A stretch of DNA of 64,000 nucleotides from CAIWHR01 sp039931775 (GTDB lineage Bacteria; Pseudomonadota; Gammaproteobacteria; Burkholderiales; Casimicrobiaceae). Each line of letters opens with the position of its first letter. Position 1 is the stretch's first letter. Where the stretch lies: NCBI GenBank assembly GCA_039931775.1, contig JBDTRG010000169.1:1-64000 (forward strand), given 5' to 3'. The position numbers were made by a program, and so were the translations under genes. This document shows positions 16,065 through 24,086 of the stretch, in pieces. The notes beneath the pieces were generated by a model that was not told the origin of the DNA, made no database searches, and worked only from the letters and a program-made list of their open reading frames with translations.

Positions 16065-16575
16065 GTTGCTGTCGCCAACGGCCGCGTTGCAGGATTCGTA
16101 TCGCAGCCTTGTGTCCGAGGTGTTACGCCTGGAGGAGGATCTCGTTCCGTTTGTCCTCAAATTCGATCATCACGACTTCGATGCCATGCTCGCCCGATTG
16201 GCCGAATGCTCGCGCGGCATCGGATTGCCGACAGGATTTGTGCCGCATTCGACGTTTTGGCTGGTGCGCGATGGAATCGAGGTCGTCGGCGTGTCCAACA
16301 TTCGGCATTCGCTCAACCCAATGCTGCGGCGCGAAGGCGGTAACATCGGATACGGCATTCGTCCGAGTGCCAGGCGCCAGGGGTTCGGTGTCGAGATACT
16401 GCGCCAGTCGCTGCGCCGCGCAGCCGATATCGGTATCGCGAACGCACTGGTTACCTGCGGAAAGGCAAATGTCGGGTCGGTGCCGGTGATTGGCGGCGTG
16501 TTGGAGTCCGAGGAGTATCTGCCGGATCGTGGGGAGATCGTTCAGCGTTATCGGCTGGGTGAAGATCCGGCCTAA
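16048..16575 (+). CDS. GNAT-family N-acetyltransferase
   Basis: This 175-residue protein has GNIGYGIRPSARRQGFGVEI as acetyl-CoA loop and NALVTCGKANVGSVPVIGG as the following strand-helix, typical of a YjgM/streptothricin-like GNAT group. The start is the ATG inside the end of the cyclotransferase gene; an in-frame ATG 36 bases further upstream would give an atypical basic leader. The acceptor is unknown. Confidence 0.82.
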   Translation: MSPNAELLSPTAALQDSYRSLVSEVLRLEEDLVPFVLKFDHHDFDAMLARLAECSRGIGLPTGFVPHSTFWLVRDGIEVVGVSNIRHSLNPMLRREGGNIGYGIRPSARRQGFGVEILRQSLRRAADIGIANALVTCGKANVGSVPVIGGVLESEEYLPDRGEIVQRYRLGEDPA

Positions 16576-16969
16576 CCACTCGGTCGGCACGAATGCCGCA
16601 CCAGACCGAATGCCGGTCAACGGATTTCGTCAACGGTCGGCCCTACACTCAGAGAGCGCAGCGTGGCCTGTCACGTCCCCCAGAGATCGGTTCCATGATT
16701 CACTCCGCGTCGGCCGACCACTCGTTCGACGCCTTCGACGACCCACTGCACCATGCCCACCTCCCCTCCGGCGGGCTGCCGGTCGATGGATCGGTCGTCG
16801 ACTCAAGGGGATCGCGGCGACACAGAATTGATTGCCGCTCGCACTGTCGCTCGGATCGCGCCCGATCGGCTCTATCCAGCCGTACGTCGCCACGGGTTCG
16901 CGGGGCGCGCTGGCTGGGTGGCACCCGTCGGTTGCATTGTTTCGCCGGGCCGCACACACTTCGCCTCCG
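16576..16969. other. 394-base stretch without a recognised gene
   Basis: Several open frames cross this stretch, but none has a family signature, a binding site or an amino-acid composition unlike a GC-rich shadow. It begins with CCTAACCACTCGG and carries GCCGGTCAACGG near 16612, weak echoes of the attC-like half-sites seen at 2.6 and 8.2 kb. Confidence 0.3.
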
Positions 16970-17407
16970 ATGATTCCGAACGCCCGTCAGCTCGTCGCCG
17001 CGTGCCTCGCCCTGGTGCTGCTGACCTTTGTTGTCGGCGCAAGGCTTCTCTACACACGGATCAAGGAGATGCGCGAGAAGCGCATTCATCCGCAAGCAGT
17101 CAGGACATCCGTCAAGATGGCTGCGCGGCTCGACAACGTCCAGACGGCCGACAACTTCCGAAATCTGTTCGAGGTTCCGGTTCTGTTCTATGCGTTGGCC
17201 GCGGTGGCGCTCGCCACGACCCACACGCCCGCCTGGCTGGTCTACGGCGCCTGGCTGTTCGTCGCTCTGCGTGCCGTACACAGCCTGATTCATTGCACCT
17301 ATAACAAGGTCATGCATCGCTTCGCCGCGTTTCTGACGAGCTTCGCGCTCCTCGTCGGACTGTGGGTGGCTTTCTTCGTCACGCTCCGAGCGGCCAGTGC
17401 GGCCTGA
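16970..17407 (+). CDS. MAPEG-family membrane protein
   Basis: This 145-residue protein has four membrane helices and the MAPEG core pattern: a first helix ending in RLLYTRIKEMREK, then QTADNFRNLFEVPVLFYALA and LRAVHSLIHCTYNKVMHR. Eukaryotic members are glutathione-dependent, whereas the bacterial group is largely uncharacterised. It sits in the inner membrane and is full length. Confidence 0.85.
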   Translation: MIPNARQLVAACLALVLLTFVVGARLLYTRIKEMREKRIHPQAVRTSVKMAARLDNVQTADNFRNLFEVPVLFYALAAVALATTHTPAWLVYGAWLFVALRAVHSLIHCTYNKVMHRFAAFLTSFALLVGLWVAFFVTLRAASAA

Positions 17408-17536
17408 ACGGGCGTTCACCACGGACCGTGCCGACGCGCCATCGGCCGGGGACCGATCGGGTCGAATAGCAGTCATGACCAGTGGCGCAATCCTGGTGGG
17501 TCTCGGCGTGAGACTCGCGCTCGAGCGGCGTCAATA

Positions 17537-18046
17537 GTGCCGTCGCCGGCCGAGCCCGCGTCGATGTACGTGGAGCGCCTGTTTGCCGCCGCTGCGCCGG
17601 GCGGCTCGCTGATCGAACACGATCGAATCAAGGTCGTCGCGGGCGCGGGAATCGAAGGTGACAGGTATTTCGGCCACCAGGACGAACCCGGTCAGAACAT
17701 CACGCTGATCGAGGCCGAGGAAATCGAGTCCTTCCTGCATGACCTCGGCCGCCCCGTCGATCTGTCGGTCACCCGCAGAAATGTCGTCACGCGGGGCGTG
17801 CGCCTGAACGAGCTCGTGGGGCGCGAATTCCTTGTGGGCGACGTCCTGCTTCGAGGCGTCGAGCTTTGCGAACCCTGTGCGGGGTTGGGCGAATCCCTCG
17901 CATCGCCTCTATTTCCAGCGGCACGCGTCGTTAAGGGCTTCGTGCACCGGGCAGGCCTGCGCGCTGACGTGCTGTCCGGCGGCGTCATCGCTCGCGGAAC
18001 GGCCATCAGGAGCGCACACGCCCGGGACGCTGACGTGCTCGGGTGA
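17537..18046 (+). CDS. MOSC-domain protein
   Basis: This 169-residue protein has the MOSC (molybdenum cofactor sulfurase C-terminal) pattern: GAGIEGDRYFG, NITLIEAEEIESF, VTRRNVVTRGVRLNELVGREF and LCEPCAGL, whose first Cys is the conserved family cysteine. YiiM/YuaD-type stand-alone MOSC proteins reduce N-hydroxylated compounds. The GTG start may be replaced by an ATG nine codons later. The substrate is unknown. Confidence 0.85.
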   Translation: MPSPAEPASMYVERLFAAAAPGGSLIEHDRIKVVAGAGIEGDRYFGHQDEPGQNITLIEAEEIESFLHDLGRPVDLSVTRRNVVTRGVRLNELVGREFLVGDVLLRGVELCEPCAGLGESLASPLFPAARVVKGFVHRAGLRADVLSGGVIARGTAIRSAHARDADVLG

Positions 18047-18182
18047 GAACGCGTTTCACCCATTGAGCGCTCGCCGCGATCAGCAGACGCCGCGAGCGCG
18101 ATTGAGCACCTGCGCATCGTCGACTTCCGTTCCGGGCGCCCATGCGCTAGGCTTCGTCCTCGGTCACGCTCGGGAGACAGAG

Positions 18183-18569
18183 ATGAAGCGAGTCACCGGT
18201 ATCGGCGGAATCTTTTTCAAGGCCAAGGATCCTGTCGCACTTCGGGCCTGGTACAAGAAGCACCTTGCGATGGACGTCGCGGACTGGGGAGGCGCAGCTT
18301 TCAGCTGGGCCGATGAGAACGGCAAGCCCGCGCCGGGCACAACGATCTGGTCGGTGAGCGGTGCGGACAGCGACAACTTCGCTCCGAGCGCCCAATCTTT
18401 CATGATCAACTATCGGGTAGCGGACCTTGCGAGTGTCCTGAAAGCGCTGCGCGACGAGGGATGCAATGTGCTCGAGAAGACCGACGATTCGGAGTACGGA
18501 AAGTTCGGCTGGGTGATGGATCCCGAAGGCAACAAGGTCGAACTCTGGCAACCTCCGCCAGGGCAATGA
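18183..18569 (+). CDS. VOC-family protein (glyoxalase/bleomycin-resistance fold)
   Basis: This 128-residue protein has the paired beta-alpha-beta-beta-beta modules of the VOC superfamily: ITGIGG-type first strand, LRAWYKKHLAMDV, FMINYRVADLASVLKALRDEG and the end motif DPEGNKVELWQPP with the metal-ligand Glu. The ligand is unknown. GGGAGACAG precedes the ATG. Its stop overlaps the ATG of the next fragment in an ATGA. Confidence 0.85.
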   Translation: MKRVTGIGGIFFKAKDPVALRAWYKKHLAMDVADWGGAAFSWADENGKPAPGTTIWSVSGADSDNFAPSAQSFMINYRVADLASVLKALRDEGCNVLEKTDDSEYGKFGWVMDPEGNKVELWQPPPGQ

Positions 18570-18763
18570 ACCGCGGGGGCGGGCCGGCCGGTGTCGTCGT
18601 CGTGTTCTCGTGGATCGTGTTCAAGTCGTGCGCGGATCGAAACCGGGTCAACGCCAAGGCGATGAAAGATCGGCGACTGGCCGACATGATGGACCCGAAG
18701 GACCTGCCCTTCGACGCGAAGCGGATGATCTTCGGCGGATTCGAGATGTTGATCGATATCTGA
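18566..18763 (+). pseudogene. DUF1428-family protein, C-terminal fragment
   Basis: After an unrelated nine-residue lead the frame reads VVFSWIVFKSCADRNRVNAK, MKDRRLADMMDPKDLPFDAK and RMIFGGFEMLIDI, the C-terminal half of DUF1428 (usually ~120 residues). The N-terminal half is missing. The ATG overlaps the VOC stop, so the stub could still be translated, but it lacks half the ferredoxin-like fold. Confidence 0.75.
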
Positions 18764-18769
18764 CTCGCG

Positions 18770-19279
18770 GTGAACGTCCTCGAAACCGGTCGCCTGCGAC
18801 TCCGCTGGGTCGCGACGGCCGACGCCGCTTTCGTCGTCGAACTGCTGAACGACCCGTCGTGGATTCGATTCATCGGCGACAAGGGCGTGCGAACGATCGA
18901 GGAGGCGAGCGCCTACATCATCAAGGGTCCGATCGCCATGTACGCCCACCACGGATTCGGACTCTACGTGACGGAACTCAAGGACAGCGATATCCCGATC
19001 GGTCTCTGCGGCCTCATAAAGCGCGACTCGTTGGACGACGTCGACATCGGATTCGCCTTTCTTCCCGCGTATCGCGCCAATGGCTATGCTTACGAATCCG
19101 CGTCGGCAGTCATGGCGTACGGCCGAAACGTATTGGGAATGAAGCGCATCGTGGCAATCACCTCTCCCGACAACGATGACTCGGCCAAGTTGTTGCGACG
19201 ACTCGGACTGCGATTCGAGCGAAAGGTCCGGCTCGCGGATGACGCTCGAGAAATCGACCTGTATGCCCCGGAAGCCTGA
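18770..19279 (+). CDS. GNAT-family acetyltransferase (RimJ/RimL-like)
   Basis: This 169-residue protein starts at GTG with the typical N-terminal strand VLETGRLRLRWVATADAAFV. It has DIGFAFLPAYRANGYAYESA as acetyl-CoA binding region and MKRIVAITSPDNDDSAKLLR as the C-terminal helix. The acceptor is unknown. It lies six bases after the DUF1428 fragment. Confidence 0.87.
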   Translation: MNVLETGRLRLRWVATADAAFVVELLNDPSWIRFIGDKGVRTIEEASAYIIKGPIAMYAHHGFGLYVTELKDSDIPIGLCGLIKRDSLDDVDIGFAFLPAYRANGYAYESASAVMAYGRNVLGMKRIVAITSPDNDDSAKLLRRLGLRFERKVRLADDAREIDLYAPEA

Positions 19280-19324
19280 CCCGGCTTTTCGCACGACGCC
19301 ATTCACGAAACGAGAGAAACCGAC

Positions 19325-20125
19325 ATGACCGTCAACGTTTGTCTGGCCGGCGCAACGGGTTGGGCGGGCTCCGAGCTCGCGCGTTCGATCGCGAGGAACG
19401 CCGACCTCACCCTCGCCGCCGCAATCTCGCGCAAGCATGCCGGTCGCATCCTGGGCGACGTGCTCGGCGAGCCGCTTCTGACCAGCCGCGTCTACGCGTC
19501 GGCCGCGGAAGCCCTGGCCGAACCGTGCGACGTCTTCGTCGAGTACACCAGGCCGGACACCGCCAAACTCAACATCGTGACTGCGCTCGAGCGCGGGGCG
19601 CATGTCGTCGTCGGAACCTCGGGCCTGGCCGACAGCGACTTCGCCGAGGTCGACGCCGTTGCGCGCAAATTGAACCGCGGCGTGCTCGCCTGCGGCAATT
19701 TTGCGTTGACGGTCGTGCTGCTTCAGAAATTCGCCGAAGCCGCGGCGCGGCTCATCCCGCAGTGGGAGATCATCGACTACGCGCACGACGACAAGCCCGA
19801 CGCGCCGAGCGGCACCGCTCGCGAGCTCGCCTTTCGCCTGTCCAAAGTGCGCAAGCCCGAGCCGACGATCCCCGTGGAGCGGACCGTCGGCCCCCGCGAG
19901 ACCCGGGATGCTACCGTGTCCGGTACCCAGGTACACTCCGTGCGCCTGCCGGGCTTTGTGATCAGCGCCGAAATCATCTTCGGGATGCCGGATCAGAAGC
20001 TGACGATCCGCCATGACTCCGGAAACACCGCGCGCCCCGACGTGGACGGCGCATTGCTCGCGATCCGGAAGCTTGCAACGCTTGTCGGCGTCCATCGCGG
20101 CCTCGACTCCGTGCTCGACCTCTGA
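19325..20125 (+). CDS. dapB: DapB-family 4-hydroxy-tetrahydrodipicolinate reductase (divergent)
   Basis: This 266-residue protein has an N-terminal Rossmann loop (VCLAGATGWAGSELARS) and the DapB segments VEYTRPDTAKLNIV, VVVGTSGL, and DKPDAPSGTARELAF. In classical DapB the catalytic region is EAHHRHKxDAPSGTA; here it reads DYAHDDKPDAPSGTA, so the second His is replaced by Asp. The lysine-pathway reaction is thus plausible but not certain, and a paralogue with another imine or lactone substrate is possible. It lies among accessory genes with no other lysine genes nearby. Confidence 0.75.
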   Translation: MTVNVCLAGATGWAGSELARSIARNADLTLAAAISRKHAGRILGDVLGEPLLTSRVYASAAEALAEPCDVFVEYTRPDTAKLNIVTALERGAHVVVGTSGLADSDFAEVDAVARKLNRGVLACGNFALTVVLLQKFAEAAARLIPQWEIIDYAHDDKPDAPSGTARELAFRLSKVRKPEPTIPVERTVGPRETRDATVSGTQVHSVRLPGFVISAEIIFGMPDQKLTIRHDSGNTARPDVDGALLAIRKLATLVGVHRGLDSVLDL

Positions 20126-20183
20126 ACCGATCGACCATGCTCGCCGCATCGCTATCCTGCAAACCGTTCGACAGGCAGGTCGC

Positions 20184-20660
20184 ATGCTGATCGCCGGCAA
20201 CTGCCACTGCGGAAATATCGCCTTCGAGCTCGAATGGGAAGGCGATACCCTCGAGATTCCGGCACGGACGTGCCGTTGTTCGTTCTGCGTCAAGCACTCG
20301 AGCGTCTGGACATCGAATCCGAAATCCCGCCTGGCCGTAACGTTCGACGACGCCGCCCTCGTATCGCCGTATGCTTTCGGAACCGGAACGGCGCTGTTTC
20401 ACGTGTGCTCACGCTGTGGCGTGGTGCCGTTCGTCACGAGCGAAATCGCCGGCCATGTCTACGCAGTCGTCAACGTGAATGCGCTGGTGAACATCGACCC
20501 GGCGTGGCTGCGCCATGCAGCCGCGAATTTCGACGGCGAGGATGTAGAATCGCGCCTCGCACGCAGGGCGCGGAACTGGATCGCTGACGTGCATATCGCC
20601 GCGGCGGGCGAGCGCTGGCGCACGCGGCAACCCGATCGCCAGCCACCAAAAGGACCCTGA
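20184..20660 (+). CDS. GFA-family zinc protein
   Basis: This 158-residue protein has zinc ligands in AGNCHCGNIAFEL (Cys7, Cys9), TCRCSFCVKH and HVCSRCGVVPF, the three blocks of the GFA/CENP-V family. A C-terminal extension after the fold is Arg/Pro-rich. The start ATG has weak binding sequence (GGCAGGTCGC). It is followed three bases later by a truncated second GFA gene. Confidence 0.85.
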   Translation: MLIAGNCHCGNIAFELEWEGDTLEIPARTCRCSFCVKHSSVWTSNPKSRLAVTFDDAALVSPYAFGTGTALFHVCSRCGVVPFVTSEIAGHVYAVVNVNALVNIDPAWLRHAAANFDGEDVESRLARRARNWIADVHIAAAGERWRTRQPDRQPPKGP

Positions 20661-20663
20661 CCG

Positions 20664-20798
20664 ATGCTCACCGCCACGTGCCATTGCCGCGCCGTTCGAG
20701 TCGACGTGCCGAGGAAAACGCGCCGCCCGACGAATTGCAATTGCTCCATCTGCCGCCGGTACGGCGCCGGAGCGTCCAGCTGGAAATTTCTCGACTGA
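20664..20798 (+). pseudogene. GFA-family protein, N-terminal fragment (44 aa)
   Basis: The frame reads MLTATCHCRAVRVDVPRK, then NCNCSICRRYGAG and stops after SSWKFLD. This is the first third of a GFA protein with five of the zinc Cys, lacking the third zinc block and the rest of the fold. It begins three bases after the intact GFA gene and ends 14 bases before the next gene. It may still be translated as a Cys-rich peptide. Confidence 0.7.
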
Positions 20799-20812
20799 CC
20801 AGGAGAGTGAAC

Positions 20813-21184
20813 ATGGGAATCCGCTTCCTCAAGATCGCCGTCGTCTACCTGTTCATCGGCGCGTCGCTCGGTTTGTTCATGGGGATCACGCAGAAGTTCG
20901 TTCTGGCGCCTGTCCATGCGCATCTGCTGCTGCTCGGCTGGGCATCGCTCGCGCTCGCGGGCCTCGTCTATCACTTCTATCCGGCGGCCGGACAGACGCG
21001 ACTCGCGCACGTCCACTTCTGGCTGCACAACGTCGCGATGCCGGTGTTCATGGTCAGTCTCGGCATGCTGCTCACTGGCAGCGAAGCGGCGGGCCCGATC
21101 GTGGGAGTCTCCGCGAGCGTCGTGCTGATCGGGCTCGCAACCTTCGCCGCGAACGTCCTCGTCAACGTGAAGCCGCAACCGTAG
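20813..21184 (+). CDS. Cytochrome c oxidase subunit I-like small membrane protein
   Basis: This 123-residue protein has four membrane helices and conserved His in PVHAHLLLLGW and HVHFWLHN, the pattern of short proteins annotated as cbb3/heme-copper oxidase subunit I-like. These residues could bind heme, but the protein is far too short to be a full oxidase subunit (about 450 residues or more). AGGAGAG precedes the ATG. Its role is unknown. Confidence 0.7.
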   Translation: MGIRFLKIAVVYLFIGASLGLFMGITQKFVLAPVHAHLLLLGWASLALAGLVYHFYPAAGQTRLAHVHFWLHNVAMPVFMVSLGMLLTGSEAAGPIVGVSASVVLIGLATFAANVLVNVKPQP

Positions 21185-21276
21185 ATATCCGGAAGCGCGA
21201 CGGTCGAGGCCGGTGGAAGCCGTGCAGCGGTCGCCATCGTTGTGAGAAAATCGCGCATCCACTCGCGGTCCCGTCC

Positions 21277-21735
21277 ATGCCTGCCCTCATCACACCCGAA
21301 CGCCCCGACACGGCCGATGCGCAGGCCCTGATCGCCGAACTCGAAGGGGAGCTCGCGCCGCACTACCCCAGCGAAAGCCGTCATGGGTTCAGCGTCGACC
21401 AGCTCGTCGCGGACGCGGTGCCCTTTTTCCTCATCCGCGAAAGCGGCATGCCCGCGGGCTGCGGAGGCGTCAAGGTGATCGGCAGCGAATACGGCGAGGT
21501 GAAGCGCATGTACGTCCGCCCGCATTTTCGCGGTGCGGGCCTCGCACGACTGATGCTCACCCACCTGTCGCAATACGTCGAACGCCAGGGAATCCGGCGT
21601 TTGCGGCTCGAAACGGGCATTCACCAGCGCGCCGCGATCGGGTTGTACGAGCGTATGGGCTTCCAGCGCATACCGCCGTTCGGTGGATACAGGGAAGACC
21701 CGCTCAGCCTCTTCTACGAGAAGGAACTGCATTGA
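21277..21735 (+). CDS. GNAT-family N-acetyltransferase
   Basis: This 152-residue protein reads SEYGEVKRMYVRPHFRGAGL followed by ARLMLTHLSQYVERQGI and IGLYERMGFQRIPPFGGY, a classic PhnO/YjaB-like GNAT core. The N-terminal DAQALIAELEGELAPHYP segment belongs to the same group. The acceptor is unknown. Confidence 0.88.
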   Translation: MPALITPERPDTADAQALIAELEGELAPHYPSESRHGFSVDQLVADAVPFFLIRESGMPAGCGGVKVIGSEYGEVKRMYVRPHFRGAGLARLMLTHLSQYVERQGIRRLRLETGIHQRAAIGLYERMGFQRIPPFGGYREDPLSLFYEKELH

Positions 21736-21805
21736 CTCGCGTCGCGTCGCACGCAACCGCGAGGTCAACGCAAGCCTTCGATGAAAATGTTAGCAATCTA
21801 AAAAT

Positions 21806-22279
21806 ATGCGCCACACGTTCTGGCTAGTCCCCGGCGTTCTCGCCGGCCGGTCGGGTCCCTGCCGAGATCCGTGGCAGTTGGATGAGTTGAAGGGCATCGG
21901 CATCGGCGCAGTCCTTTCCGTCAACGACGGAGCATCGTGCCTTCCCGACGAGTTCGAGCGCCTGGCGATTCGCTACCGGTGCATTCCGCTCTCCCCCAAC
22001 GCACCGCCACAGGAGGGCGACATCGAGCATTGCCGGCGGGTCCTGCCGTTGGCATACGACTTCGCAAGGGCCAACGAGGCCGATGGCATCGGGACGCTGG
22101 TTCACTGCCACGCCGGCAAAGACAGGACGGGACTCTTTCTCGCCTACTATCTGGTCCGCTTGTTCGGCCATGCGCCGAGTGAAGCGATCGCCAAGGTGAA
22201 GGCGGTGCGCTCCATCGCATTCACGGCCGAAGGATGGGAGGAATTTGCCCATGAAACGCTCGCCGGAACCGGGACCTGA
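21806..22279 (+). CDS. Dual-specificity/tyrosine phosphatase-like protein
   Basis: This 157-residue protein carries the CX5R signature HCHAGKDRTG (Cys101 nucleophile, Arg107) in a cysteine-phosphatase fold, with the upstream WQLDELKGIGIGAVLSVNDG typical of the DSP group. It probably dephosphorylates proteins or phosphosugars. An unusually AT-rich stretch (AATGTTAGCAATCTAAAAAT) directly upstream could serve as promoter. Confidence 0.85.
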   Translation: MRHTFWLVPGVLAGRSGPCRDPWQLDELKGIGIGAVLSVNDGASCLPDEFERLAIRYRCIPLSPNAPPQEGDIEHCRRVLPLAYDFARANEADGIGTLVHCHAGKDRTGLFLAYYLVRLFGHAPSEAIAKVKAVRSIAFTAEGWEEFAHETLAGTGT

Positions 22280-22346
22280 CCTCCTCCCCAGCGAGGCGCC
22301 GGCGCACGCCGGCGCCGCGTTGCCCGTGCCCGCCGGCTGAGCCGCA

Positions 22347-22724
22347 ATGCCGGACCTCGCGACCCTGGAGCGATTCATCGCGCGCGTCGAAGAGAACGCC
22401 CACGCCGAGGCGATCGAGGAGTTCTACGCGGAGAACGCGTCGATGCGCGAGAATCGCGCTGCGCCACGCGTCGGGCGCGCGCTTCTCGTTGCGCGCGAGC
22501 GCGCCGTGCTGGCCAAGGCGCGAAGCGTGCAATCCACCTGCGTCCGCCCGGTTTTCGTGAGCGGCGAAACGGTCATCGTACGATGGATATTTCAATTCGA
22601 GTGGCAGGACGGCACGACGACGCGCATGGAAGAACTCGCGTACCAACATTGGCAGGATGGACGGATCATCGAGGAGACTTTTTTCTATGACCCTTCGCAA
22701 CTCCGTTCGGATGAACATGCATGA
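22347..22724 (+). CDS. SnoaL-like/NTF2-fold protein
   Basis: This 125-residue protein matches the SnoaL/NTF2 fold: LERFIARVEENAHAEAIEEFY, ASMRENRAAPRVGR, a middle strand VIVRWIFQFEWQDGTTTRMEE and the closing DGRIIEETFFYDPSQ. The family includes isomerases and binding proteins, and no function can be assigned. Its 3' end overlaps the start of the next gene by 14 bases. Confidence 0.85.
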   Translation: MPDLATLERFIARVEENAHAEAIEEFYAENASMRENRAAPRVGRALLVARERAVLAKARSVQSTCVRPVFVSGETVIVRWIFQFEWQDGTTTRMEELAYQHWQDGRIIEETFFYDPSQLRSDEHA

Positions 22725-23199
22725 CATGCTGGTGAGGCTGTACGCACTGCCGGGCCTCGATGACGCCGTTGCGGCGTGCCGCGCGCGCGGCGTCGCGATC
22801 CGTCGCGCGTTGGCTCCCGAGCGGCGCGCGACGATCGACTGGGTGCGCGACCGCTTCGCGAGTTCCGCTGCCGAAGTCGAGACCGCCTTCGCGCAGGCTC
22901 CGGTGACGTGCTTCATCGCCGTCCGCGATGGCGCGGTGCTGGGTTTTGCCTGCTACGACGTAACGTGCAGGAATTTTTTCGGGCCGGAGGGTGTGGCGAT
23001 CGAGGAGCGCGGCCACGGCATCGGTCGCGCGCTGCTGCTCGCGGCGCTGCATGCATTGCATGCGCGAGGCTATGCCTACGCGATCATCGGCGGCGTAGGG
23101 CCCGCGGAGTTCTACGCCAAGACCGTCGGAGCGATCGCGATTCCGGGATCGACGCCCGGCATCTACACGGGTATGGTCGGGCAACGTGCGACAACTTGA
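22711..23199 (+). CDS. GNAT-family N-acetyltransferase
   Basis: This 162-residue protein has FGPEGVAIEERGHGIGRALL as the acetyl-CoA loop and YAYAIIGGVGPAEFYAKTVG as the C-terminal segment. The start lies inside the end of the SnoaL-like gene; two in-frame Met codons two residues apart are equally possible, with no clear binding site. The overlap implies coupled translation. The acceptor is unknown. Confidence 0.83.
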   Translation: MNMHDMLVRLYALPGLDDAVAACRARGVAIRRALAPERRATIDWVRDRFASSAAEVETAFAQAPVTCFIAVRDGAVLGFACYDVTCRNFFGPEGVAIEERGHGIGRALLLAALHALHARGYAYAIIGGVGPAEFYAKTVGAIAIPGSTPGIYTGMVGQRATT

Positions 23200-23244
23200 G
23201 CAAGCGCTTCCCGCTGGGCGATGGCGGGTGACAGGAGAACGCAC

Positions 23245-23556
23245 ATGGCAGATCCCGTTGAAGCATTGGTGCTCGATTTGCTGGAGTGGCTCGGTCCGGG
23301 ACCGAAGCCCTACGCCGAGGTCATCGACGCATGGCGTACCTCGTGCCCCCGATTGCCGGTTTGGGAGGAGGCGAACGTGCGTGGATTTGTGTTTCACGAG
23401 CATCGCGAGGGTGTCGGGGTTTTCGTCGGCGTGTCGGCCGCCGGGAGATCTCATCTGGCTCAATATCGAAACTTGCGGAGCCCTCCTGGTATCAAGTCGT
23501 CCGCGCTCGAGGACCCCTGTAGCAACCTCGTCAACGCGGCGCAATCCGCGTCCTGA
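23245..23556 (+). CDS. Small hypothetical protein
   Basis: This 103-residue protein begins DPVEALVLDLLEWLGPGPKPY, then EVIDAWRTSCPRLPVWEEAN, and VGVSAAGRSHLAQYR. The N-terminal two thirds resemble a conserved uncharacterised proteobacterial family, probably winged-helix-like (from memory). The last ~30 residues look unlike the family and may be read-through after a lost stop. ACAGGAGAAC provides the ribosome-binding site. Confidence 0.55.
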   Translation: MADPVEALVLDLLEWLGPGPKPYAEVIDAWRTSCPRLPVWEEANVRGFVFHEHREGVGVFVGVSAAGRSHLAQYRNLRSPPGIKSSALEDPCSNLVNAAQSAS

Positions 23557-23560
23557 CACG

Positions 23561-23953
23561 ATGGCCGGCCAAACGCGGGCAGCCGCCGTCCTGTACGCGA
23601 AGGACCTCGGGCGGGTCGCTGCATTCTACGAGGGCCTGCTCGGGTTCGCCGCGCGCATCCGCGAGGAGGAACAGGTCGTGCTGGAATCGTCGGCGCTCGA
23701 GCTCGTCGTGGTTCGCATTCCCGAAAGAATCGCCGCGACCTTCGAAATCACCGATCCGCCCGCCCTTCGCGAGGAAACGGCGGTCAAGCTCGTCTTCTTC
23801 GTGGAGAGCCTCGCCGCGACGCGGGCGGCCGCACCGCGTCTCGGCGGCGCATTGAACGCGTCGCGTAAGGAATGGCGATTCGAGGGGTTCAACGTCTGCG
23901 ACGGCCACGACCCCGAGGGCAATGTCCTGCAGTTCCGCGAACTGCTCCCATGA
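23561..23953 (+). CDS. VOC-family protein (glyoxalase fold)
   Basis: This 130-residue protein begins AAAVLYAKDLGRVAAFYEGLLGF and ends NVCDGHDPEGNVLQFRELLP, the two metal-binding edges of a VOC domain (the His/Glu pattern is partly kept). An acidic central part, TDPPALREETAVKLVFFVES, joins the two halves. The ligand is unknown. It starts four bases after the previous gene. Confidence 0.83.
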   Translation: MAGQTRAAAVLYAKDLGRVAAFYEGLLGFAARIREEEQVVLESSALELVVVRIPERIAATFEITDPPALREETAVKLVFFVESLAATRAAAPRLGGALNASRKEWRFEGFNVCDGHDPEGNVLQFRELLP

Positions 23954-24086
23954 ACCCGGTGCCGAAGTCGATTGTCGAAGGGGGACAGAATGCGGCGCCG
24001 CCGCTGAGCCATGCTCATCGGTCATTGTGTAGGATGTGAGCACTTACTCATAGGACGTCGACCACCGAATCGACGCACGTATTTCC

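Noticed and set aside
18067..18099. GCGCTCGC/GCGAGCGC hairpin after the MOSC gene as a terminator
   Set aside because: The stem is convincing but no T-run follows, so it was not called.
18410..20293. 627-codon open frame on the minus strand across the VOC, GNAT and DapB-like genes
   Set aside because: It is antisense to three recognisable genes, its composition is Arg/Asp/Val-rich as expected from GC-rich shadows, and no domain is seen.
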